A stretch of 64,000 nucleotides of DNA from Microbacterium testaceum. GTDB taxonomy: Bacteria; Actinomycetota; Actinomycetes; Actinomycetales; Microbacteriaceae. Each line of letters opens with the position of its first letter. Within the stretch, counting starts at the first letter, position 1. Where the stretch lies: NCBI RefSeq assembly GCF_003075375.1, contig NZ_QDFT01000002.1, positions 1-64,000 on the forward strand, written 5' to 3'. A model generated the notes under the pieces. It was given only the letters and a program-made list of their open reading frames with translations. It did no database searches and was not told where the DNA came from. Made by a program: the position numbers and the translations under genes. Shown here piece by piece: positions 52,157 to 59,300 of the stretch.

Positions 52157-52199
52157 TTGACTGATGTCAACGATACGCCTCTTACTTGACTTGCGTCAA
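52157..52199 (-). promoter_or_regulatory. two MarR operators over the MFS-marR promoter
   Basis: TTGAC-TGAT-GTCAA at 52157-52170 and TTGAC-TTGC-GTCAA at 52186-52199, 29 bp centre to centre. On the reverse strand TTGACG (52194-52199) and TATCGT (52170-52175), 18 bp apart, read as -35 and -10 and are overlapped by the two palindromes. This is a textbook autorepressor layout. Confidence 0.85.
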
Positions 52200-52202
52200 C
52201 CA

Positions 52203-52877
52203 TTAATCGAGCAGAGCGAGCGCGCGATACCTCTCCGAGGGTTCGTGTCGAACCGGTGCCGGGCGACGCGCCTCCATGGTGCGCCGGTACAACTCGTCGA
52301 TCAGCGAGGTGGCCAGGCCCACGAGCTTGGCGATCTCGCGCTCGTCGCGGTCGATCCACTGGCAGCGCGGTTCGTCGTGCAGGGGGACGAACCCGTCGTG
52401 CTGCTCCCAGGCGACGAGGGTGCGCTCGGCGCCGAGTACGTGCTGCTGCCACCAGATCTGCCGCATGTACGTCTTGGGGATGGACCGCCACGCCTTGTTC
52501 GTCGTCTTGATCTCGGCGAGCACGATGCGTCCCTCGCCGTCGACGACGACGCCGTCGGGGGTCGCCAGGTGACGCTTCTCGACGACCGCGTGGTACAGCG
52601 CGGAAGAGGGGCGGATGCCGTGCGTCGCGGCCACCCAGGCGGCGATCTCGGGCTCCCGGCGGCGTCCGTGCGCGGTGTAGGCGTTACCCGAGAAGCTCGA
52701 GCCCATCAGCTTCGCGTCCGCGGCTCGGGCGATCGCGTTCGCGCTGGTGAGGGCCGCGACGTCGGTCGCGGTGATGCCGCGCGAACGAGCGCGGATCCAG
52801 GCGACGCGGTCGCGGGAGTCGGCCACGATCCGGGCGTCGAGGTCGGCGCTGCGCGACGCGACGAGCTCGGGGGACAT
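52203..52877 (-). CDS. YqaJ-type viral recombinase / PD-(D/E)xK exonuclease domain protein
   Basis: A 224-residue protein with the lambda-exonuclease-like YqaJ fold. RSRGITATDVAALTSAN begins the domain; GNAYTAHGRRREPEIAAWVA holds the conserved Glu, ATPDGVVVDGEGRIVLAEIKTTNK gives the D...ExK catalytic set, and MRQIWWQQHVLGAERT the conserved Gln. Usually phage-encoded with a RecT/Bet partner, here it stands alone with no annealing protein or phage gene in view. ATG at 52877. Probably a domesticated nuclease. Confidence 0.85.
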   Translation of the reverse strand: MSPELVASRSADLDARIVADSRDRVAWIRARSRGITATDVAALTSANAIARAADAKLMGSSFSGNAYTAHGRRREPEIAAWVAATHGIRPSSALYHAVVEKRHLATPDGVVVDGEGRIVLAEIKTTNKAWRSIPKTYMRQIWWQQHVLGAERTLVAWEQHDGFVPLHDEPRCQWIDRDEREIAKLVGLATSLIDELYRRTMEARRPAPVRHEPSERYRALALLD

Positions 52878-52944
52878 GCGTTCGACCCTAACCCCGCGAC
52901 GCTCGGGAGTGCCTGCGAGGCGCGGCGCGTCGGCATCCGGGGTC

Positions 52945-52973
52945 TTGTCATCCAGGTAAGGGTGCCCTAAATT
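52945..52973 (+). promoter_or_regulatory. promoter with DtxR/IdeR-like box for the SIP-domain gene
   Basis: TTGTCA (52945-52950), 17-bp spacer, TAAATT (52968-52973), then +1 at 52980, the ATG itself. Bases 52952-52970 (ccaggtaagggtgccctaa) match the DtxR consensus TTAGGTTAGGCTAACCTAA at 13 of 19 positions and overlap the -10. Iron repression is therefore likely. Confidence 0.65.
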
Positions 52974-52979
52974 CGTCGC

Positions 52980-53381
52980 ATGACCCTCGACCCCCGCGTG
53001 CTGCGCCGCCCCGACGGCGGCCTGTGGAGCGAGCTCGAGGGAGCCGTGCTGCTCGGTGGAGACGCGCGCAACGTGCCCGAGATGCAGCGGATCGCGGCAG
53101 CCCTGTCTCCCGCCGCGCACCTGACCGTGATCGTCGAGATCTGCGGGTCTGCGCAGCTCGGCGTGATCGACGCGGGCGAGGGCCGCGTGAGCTGGCTCGA
53201 CCGCACGCTCGACGGCGAGCTGCGCCCCCGCGGCGAGCGGCTGGCGCAGGCGATCCACGCCTGGTGCGCCGAGTGGGCGTGCGGCGACGACGCCGTGTGC
53301 ACGGTGTGGCTGGGGGCGCGCACCCCCGCGCGCATCGTGCGCATGACCCGCGCCCTGCTGCCCGAGCCGCGCGTTTCGTGA
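52980..53381 (+). CDS. small SIP-domain protein (siderophore-interacting protein C-terminal domain)
   Basis: A 133-residue protein resembling only the NAD(P)H-binding half of siderophore-interacting ferric reductases: AVLLGGDARNVPEMQRIAAALSPAAHLTVIVEICG parallels the GDETALPAI...-type SIP start, and CTVWLGARTPARIVRMTRALL its end. The flavin-binding half is absent. A DtxR/IdeR-like box overlaps its promoter, linking it to iron starvation. The transcript is leaderless. No siderophore genes are nearby. Confidence 0.7.
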   Translation: MTLDPRVLRRPDGGLWSELEGAVLLGGDARNVPEMQRIAAALSPAAHLTVIVEICGSAQLGVIDAGEGRVSWLDRTLDGELRPRGERLAQAIHAWCAEWACGDDAVCTVWLGARTPARIVRMTRALLPEPRVS

Positions 53382-53506
53382 GGCGAGGCGGCGTCCGCTC
53401 GCCCGCCCTCCGCCCGCCCTGCCGTCGGCGGGTCCTCAGTCCGGTGTTCTCCCGCCCGCCCGTCCGCTGCCCGCCCGCCCACCCGGCGACCGCCCACCCG
53501 GCGAGG
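53382..53506. other. C-rich spacer before the locus 3 palindrome
   Basis: Repetitive cgcccgccc / cacccggcga tracts without a gene. They resemble the low-complexity sequence seen next to the other palindrome families. Confidence 0.7.
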
Positions 53507-53574
53507 CCGCACACCATCGTCGAGACCGCACGTCTTTGCGAGCCAACGCATGCGGTTTCGCTGATCGCCTGCGG
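53507..53574. repeat. family C palindrome, copy 1 (68 bp)
   Basis: Outer ends CCGCA / TGCGG; inner arms CGAGACCGCA / TGCGGTTTCG; intervening ATC / GAT also pair. It lies 99 bp upstream of the nuclease-like gene at 53674, with its partner copy downstream in the same register. Confidence 0.82.
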
Positions 53575-53673
53575 TCTGAATGGGTGGCCGTCGATGCCGC
53601 CCACCTTCCTCCCCAGGTGGGGGCCTGGAGATAGGCGCGGTGGCGCGTACGCGTAGGCGGGCAGTGTGGGCGG

Positions 53674-54666
53674 ATGACGGACGCTCTGGACATCCCGCGG
53701 GCGCGACGGATGGTCCTCACCCGCGAGGAGTTGGAGAACCGCGAGGTCGGGCCGAGTGAGCTGCGGGCTGCGGGCGCGGACCAGGGCGGCAGGTGGTTGC
53801 GCATTCGGCCGGGTGCGTACATCGACCGGGCGGCGTTCGATGCGCTGCGACCCGTGGACCGCCACCTGATCGGTGTCGTGGCCGCGATAGGGCGGTCCCG
53901 GGGCTCGGCCGGCGTGGTCTCGCACCTCTCCGCCTCGGTCCTTCATGGCCTTCCCCACTATCGGTTCCGACCGCGGCCCATCTCGATGACGGTGCCGGAT
54001 GCCACCCACCCGCCGAGTCGCGCGGGTCTGCGTCGACACACCGACGAGTTGCCCGACCAGGACGTGGTGGAGATCCACGGCATCCGGTGCACGTCCTTGG
54101 AGCGCACGATCTTCGACGTGGCGCGGACGGAGCCGTTCGAGACCTCCGTGCCGTGCGCCGATGCCGCATTGCGGCGCGATGTCGTGAGGGGCAGGGAGTT
54201 CGACGCCGAGGCGCAGGGCCTCTGGCGCGAGGTGCTCTCGCGTCGGGCAGAACGCGCCAGCGGTCGCCGCGGCGTGCGCCGAGCGTCCTGGGTCGGCGCC
54301 TTCGCCGACGGGCGGGCCGAGCTGCCCGGCGAGAGTGTGAGCCGTCTGCAGCTCCACCGGCTGGGGTTCCGCGACTTCGACCTGCAGGTCGCGGTCGAGG
54401 GACCGCGCGGTCGCGACTACTTCGTCGACATCGGGCTGCCCGGGGCGAAGACGTTCTGGGAATTCGACGGCGAGGGGAAGTACCGCGACGAAGCACTTCG
54501 CAACGGGAGGTCGCTCGAAGACGTGTTGCTCGCCGAGAAGCGGCGTGAGGACTGGATCCGCGGCCGCACGAGATGGGGACTGTGTCGTGGCGGGTTCGCC
54601 GACATCGCCTCGCCCGAGAGGCTCGCCGCGAGGTTGGCGGCGTTCGGCGTCCAGCCGCCTCGCTGA
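53674..54666 (+). CDS. AbiEi-like wHTH plus PD-(D/E)xK-like nuclease-fold protein (locus 3)
   Basis: A 330-residue protein of the same subfamily as the one at 40853-41812. N-terminal winged-helix part: LTREELENREVGPSELRAAGA and WLRIRPGAYIDRAAFDALRPVDRHLI; middle: SHLSASVLHGLPHYRFRP and CTSLERTIFDVART. The nuclease-like end YFVDIGLPGAKTFWEFDGEGKY places D252, E263, D265 and K269 with exactly the same spacing as in locus 2, then AEKRREDWIRGRTRWGLCR. ATG at 53674 has a weak Shine-Dalgarno. One 68-bp palindrome lies on each side. No function is established. Confidence 0.8.
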   Translation: MTDALDIPRARRMVLTREELENREVGPSELRAAGADQGGRWLRIRPGAYIDRAAFDALRPVDRHLIGVVAAIGRSRGSAGVVSHLSASVLHGLPHYRFRPRPISMTVPDATHPPSRAGLRRHTDELPDQDVVEIHGIRCTSLERTIFDVARTEPFETSVPCADAALRRDVVRGREFDAEAQGLWREVLSRRAERASGRRGVRRASWVGAFADGRAELPGESVSRLQLHRLGFRDFDLQVAVEGPRGRDYFVDIGLPGAKTFWEFDGEGKYRDEALRNGRSLEDVLLAEKRREDWIRGRTRWGLCRGGFADIASPERLAARLAAFGVQPPR

Positions 54667-54725
54667 TCCCGCGTCCCGCGTCCCGCGTCCCGAGTCCCGC
54701 GGCCCGAGTCGCGAGTCCCGCGAGG
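54667..54725. repeat. 8-bp tandem tract (cgcgtccc / cgagtccc)
   Basis: Six or so degenerate units of cccgcgt/cccgagt directly after the nuclease-like gene, leading into the second family C palindrome. Confidence 0.75.
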
Positions 54726-54793
54726 ACGCACGTGATGGTCGAACCCGTAGTCGTCGGCGGCCAGGGGCGTGCGGTTTCGACGACCACGTGCGG
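54726..54793. repeat. family C palindrome, copy 2 (68 bp)
   Basis: Aligns with copy 1 without gaps; the block TGCGGTTTCG sits at the same offset (position 45-54) in both. Outer ends CGCAC / GTGCG. Located 60 bp past the nuclease-like gene stop. Confidence 0.8.
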
Positions 54794-54882
54794 TTTCGGC
54801 GACCGGCCGGCCCGTCCGGGGCGGGGGGCCCGGGTGGCCGGGGCGGGCCGGGGCGGGCCGGGGCGGGGCGGGGCGGGGCGGA
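54794..54882. repeat. G-rich tract upstream of the rplJ promoter
   Basis: Runs of ggggc(c)gggcc/ggggcgggg; on the plus strand many GGGG tracts could form a G-quadruplex just upstream of the rplJ promoter. No gene. Confidence 0.7.
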
Positions 54883-54912
54883 TTGGCGCGGCGGCGCGGG
54901 ATCGGGTATAGT
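54883..54912 (+). promoter_or_regulatory. rplJ-rplL promoter
   Basis: TTGGCG (54883-54888), 18-bp spacer, TATAGT (54907-54912); start about 54919, giving a leader of about 198 nt. Confidence 0.7.
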
Positions 54913-54918
54913 AGGGGC

Positions 54919-55048
54919 CAAGCCAAAGACCGTCGGTCATCGTCGTGCTCGCATGTCGATCGAAGCGTCTGCTGAAAAGCAGGGGACCTACGCAGGTAAA
55001 GGAAACTCTTCCGAGCTCCGTGCGCCTGCGCCGGAGCTCTTCTTTTTG
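54919..55048 (+). ncRNA. ribosomal protein L10 leader with attenuator
   Basis: The leader before rplJ holds a helix-rich segment (gtctgctgaaaagcag hairpin at about 54967-54982) and then an intrinsic terminator GAGCTCCG (55013-55020) / CGGAGCTC (55032-55039) followed by TTCTTTTT. This fits the L10 leader of Gram-positives, in which the L10(L12) complex binds the RNA and terminates transcription early. Confidence 0.8.
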
Positions 55049-55116
55049 TCCGGACCCCGGTGTCTTCGGCCGGCGCCCCGCCTCCGCGGAGCGCCTCGTT
55101 CACACAAGGAGTGGCC

Positions 55117-55632
55117 ATGGCGCAGAAGGATGCATCGGTCGCCGAGCTCACGAAGAACTTCGAGAACTCGACCGCCGTTCTGCTGACCGAGTACCGCGGT
55201 CTGACGGTTGCCCAGCTCAAGCAGCTGCGCAACGACATCCGTCAGGACGCGGATTACGCCGTGGTGAAGAACACGCTGACCAAGATCGCCGCGAACAACG
55301 CGGGGGTCACGGGACTGGACGACGAGCTCAAGGGCCCGTCTGCCATCGCGTTCGTGCACGGTGACCCTGTCGCCGTCGCGAAGAGCCTGCGTGCCTTCGC
55401 CAAGGCTAACCCTCAGCTCGTGGTGAAGGGCGGCTACTTCGATGGCGCCCCCCTGTCCGCGGATGAGGTCAACAAGCTCGCCGATCTCGAAAGCCGTGAA
55501 GTCCTGCTGGCGAAGCTCGCCGGTGCGATGAAGGCGACGATGACCAAGGCGGCATACGTCTTCCAGGCGCTTCCGTCGAAGGCCGTTCGCACGGTCGACG
55601 CGCTGCGCGAGAAGCAGGACACCGCGGCCTGA
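55117..55632 (+). CDS. rplJ: 50S ribosomal protein L10
   Basis: A 171-residue L10. [39 protein letters not shown] and [15 protein letters not shown] form the rRNA-binding domain; the C-terminal helix that carries L7/L12 dimers follows. AAGGAGTGG lies before ATG at 55117. Regulated by the upstream leader. It is 11.8 kb from rplA, with transport genes and locus 3 in between. Confidence 0.98.
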   Translation: MAQKDASVAELTKNFENSTAVLLTEYRGLTVAQLKQLRNDIRQDADYAVVKNTLTKIAANNAGVTGLDDELKGPSAIAFVHGDPVAVAKSLRAFAKANPQLVVKGGYFDGAPLSADEVNKLADLESREVLLAKLAGAMKATMTKAAYVFQALPSKAVRTVDALREKQDTAA

Positions 55633-55670
55633 CCCGGCCCGGCTGATTAACCCGATCAAGGAGATACAAC

Positions 55671-56057
55671 ATGGCTAAGCTCAGCACCGAAGAGCTGCTC
55701 GACGCGTTCAAGGAGCTCACGCTCATCGAGCTGTCCGAGTTCGTCAAGGCGTTCGAGGAGACCTTCGACGTCACCGCCGCCGCCCCCGTGGCCGTGGCCG
55801 CAGCCGGCGCTGCCGGTGGCGCCCCCGCCGAAGAGGTCGAGGAGAAGGACTCGTTCGACGTCGTCCTCGAGGCCGCCGGTGACAAGAAGATCCAGGTCAT
55901 CAAGGTCGTCCGCGAGCTCACCTCGCTCGGCCTCGGCGAGGCCAAGGCCGTCGTCGACGGTGCCCCCAAGGCCGTGCTCGAGGGCGCGAACAAGGAGACC
56001 GCCGAGAAGGCCAAGGCTGCCCTCGAGGAGGCCGGCGCCTCGGTGACCCTGAAGTAA
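55671..56057 (+). CDS. rplL: 50S ribosomal protein L7/L12
   Basis: A 128-residue L7/L12: N-terminal dimerisation part ([29 protein letters not shown]), Ala-rich hinge ([21 protein letters not shown]), and the C-terminal factor-binding domain ([41 protein letters not shown]). AAGGAG before ATG. Cotranscribed with rplJ. Confidence 0.98.
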   Translation: MAKLSTEELLDAFKELTLIELSEFVKAFEETFDVTAAAPVAVAAAGAAGGAPAEEVEEKDSFDVVLEAAGDKKIQVIKVVRELTSLGLGEAKAVVDGAPKAVLEGANKETAEKAKAALEEAGASVTLK

Positions 56058-56088
56058 TTTCAGCAACACCGTCGCTTTCCGCGATACC

Positions 56089-56121
56089 GGAGACCCGGAT
56101 GCCACTGGCATCCGGGTCTCC
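56089..56121 (+). terminator. intrinsic terminator after rplL
   Basis: Perfect 15-bp stem GGAGACCCGGATGCC / GGCATCCGGGTCTCC with a 3-base loop, followed by GTCGTTTCC. Confidence 0.88.
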
Positions 56122-56325
56122 GTCGTTTCCGGGCCTCGACAGCGATGGGCGAGGACCGGTCGGACGGGAGCTGGGACGCGGTGTCACCCGAGGAGGGACC
56201 GATGTTCACCGGATCGAAACAAAGAAGTCTGGGAAAAGGGTATGTGGATCGTTTACGGTCGTTGAGACCCCCCGTCGATCCCCCCACCCCGACGTCGCCC
56301 TGCGCGCGTCGGTCCTTGGAGACCC

Positions 56326-59300
56326 ATGCCTTCCGCTGCTTCGCGCGTGCCCGCACGCCGTTTCACGACCGCACTGAGCGCCGCTCTCGGCGTCGCTCTG
56401 CTCGGATCCGCTCTCGTCCCGCTTCCGGCTTCGGCCGCGGTCGGTTCGAAGGTGGTGATCAACGAGGCCTACCTGAAGGGTGGGAGCGCGAACGCGTTCT
56501 ACACGAACAAGTTCGTCGAGCTCTACAACGCCGGCGACACCGCTCAGGACCTGAGCGGCTGGTCGCTGCAGTACCGTGCCGCCACGTCGACGACGGCGCC
56601 CAACGCCGCCAACACCCTGCCCCTGACCGGATCGATCGCCGCGGGCGGGTACTACCTCATCGGCCTGACGAGCAACGGCGAGAACGGCGCCCCCCTGCCG
56701 ACGGCCGACATCACGAGCACCGGCCTGAACCCCGGGGGCGAGCGCGGACAGCTCGTCCTCGCCAACGTCGCCGAGTCGCTCGCCCTCCCGGCGGGCAACG
56801 TCTCGGACGGTCGCGTGGTCGACTTCCTCGGATACGGCACCGCCACCACCTTCGAGACGGCGGCAGCCGCGGTCACCGGTGGCAACAGCACCCCCAACGC
56901 CCTCGTGCGCACCGGCTTCGCCGACACGAACGACAACTCCGCCGACTTCACCAACACCACGACGGTGACCCCCCAGGGCTCGGGCGGCACCACCCCCGCG
57001 CCGACCCAGAGCCCCAGCGCTTCGCCGTCGCCGACGCAGAGCGCCAGCCCCTCGCCCACGACCGCCCCCACCCCGGGGGTCGTCACGCCGATCCGCGACA
57101 TCCAGGGCACCGGCGCCACCACCCCCCTCGCGGGCCAGACGGTCACGACGCGCGGCGTCGTCACGGCCGCCTACCCCACGGGCGGCTACAACGGCTTCTT
57201 CATCCAGACCCCGGGCACCGGGGGAGTCCTCGACCCCGCCACGCACCGCGCTTCAGACGCCGTCTTCGTCTACGGATCCGCCGCGACCGCGAAGGTGAAG
57301 ATCGGCCAGCACGTCGAGGTGACGGGGACCGCGGGCGAGTTCTCGGGTCAGACGCAGATCACAACGGATGCCGCCTCGGTCACCGTCCTGACGGAGCAGG
57401 CCGAGGGCGTGGCCCCGGCTCAGGTGTCGTGGCCCAAGACCGACGAGGAGCGCGAGCGCTTCGAGGGCATGCTCCTCGCGCCGCAGGGCGACTTCACCGT
57501 CACCAACAGCTACTCGACCAACCAGTACGCCGAGGTGGGGCTCGCCGCGGGCACGACGCCGCTGCGGACCCCCACCGACGTCGCGCGCCCCGACTCCCCG
57601 GAGTACGTCGCCGCGGTGGCCGACAACAACGCGCGCGCCGTCATCCTCGACGATGGTGCGTCGATCAACTTCCTGAACAGGGCGAACCAGGGCATCCCCC
57701 TGCCCTACCTCTCGCTGACCGAGCCGGTCCGCGTGGGCGCGCCCGTGACGTTCACCGGGCCCGTCATCCTGGATTACCGCAATAACGCGTGGAAGTTCCA
57801 GCCGACGACCCAGCTGACCGTCGACAACGCCGAGACGGTTCAGCCCGCGACCTTCGCGAACACCCGCACCGCGGCGCCCGCCCCGGTGGGCGGCACCGTG
57901 AAGATCTCGAGCTTCAACGTGCTGAACTACTTCACCACGACGGCCGAGAGCGTCGGCTGCACCTCGACGTACAAGGACCGCGAGGGGAACCCCGTCACCG
58001 CCGACACGTGCCCCGCCCCGGGACCGCGCGGTGCCGCGGACGCCGCGAACCTGAAGCGTCAGCAGGACAAGATCGTCGCCGCGGTCAACGGCCTGGGCGC
58101 GGACGTGGTCTCGCTCGAAGAGATCGAGAACTCCGCGAAGTTCGGCAAGGACCGCGATGCGGCCCTGTCGACGCTGGTCGGCGCGCTGAACGCCGCGGCC
58201 GGTTCGGAGCAGTGGGCCTTCGTGCCCTCGCCCGCCGCACTGCCGGCCACCGAGGACGTCATCCGCACCGCCTTCATCTACAAGAAGGCCGTCGTCGCCC
58301 CCGTCGGCGACAGCGTGATCCTGGACGATGCGGCGTTCCGCAATGCCCGCCAGCCGCTCGCCCAGGCCTTCGCCCCGGTCGGCTCGCCGGACGCCAAGAT
58401 CCTCGCGATCGTCAACCACTTCAAGTCGAAGGGCGACAGCAACCCCAAGGCCACCGGCGACAACGCCAACGGCATCCAGGGCGCCTTCAACGGCGACCGC
58501 GTCCGCCAGGCCGACGCTCTCGGCACGTTCGCGAAGGAGCGCGCCGCGGCCGTGGGCACCGAGGACGTCTTCCTGCTGGGCGACTTCAACTCCTACGCGC
58601 AGGAGGACCCGATCGAGAAGCTGCGCCAGTACGGCTTCGAGACGCTCGAGGCGGGGACGGGCAAGTACTCGTACTCGTTCAGCGGGCAGTCGGGTTCGCT
58701 CGACCACGTCCTCGGATCCGCCTCGGCGCGCGAGCTCGTCACGGGCACCGACATCTGGAACATCAACGCCGTCGAGGCGCTGGCTCTGGAGTACAGCCGC
58801 TACAACTACAACGCGACGAACTTCTACGACGCCTCGCCGTACCGCTCCAGCGACCACGACCCGGTGGTCGTGGGTCTCGACCTGGGCGACGCCGTCACCC
58901 CGATCAACCTCGTCGGCATCAACGACTTCCACGGTCGCATCGACGCCAACACGGTGAAGTTCGCGGGAACGGTCGAGCAGCTGCGCGCCGAGTACGGTGA
59001 CGCCAACTCGCTGTTCCTCTCCAACGGTGACAACATCGGCGCCTCGGTGTTCGCCTCGTCGTACTTCGGCGACGAGCCGACGATCGACGTGCTGAACGCG
59101 CTCGAGCTGGCGGCCTCGGCGACGGGCAATCACGAGTTCGACAAGGGCGCGACCGACCTGACCGGTCGCGTCACGGACCGCGCCGACTTCCCCTACCTCG
59201 CCGCGAACGTCTTCAAGGACGGCAAGCCCCTGCTGCCCGAGTACGCGATCTTCGAGGTCGACGGCGTGCGCGTCGGCGTCATCGGAGCCATCACCGATTC

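Noticed and set aside
52203-54666. Prophage remnant around the YqaJ gene
   Set aside because: Only one phage-type domain and no structural, integrase or lysis genes; neighbours are ordinary chromosomal genes.
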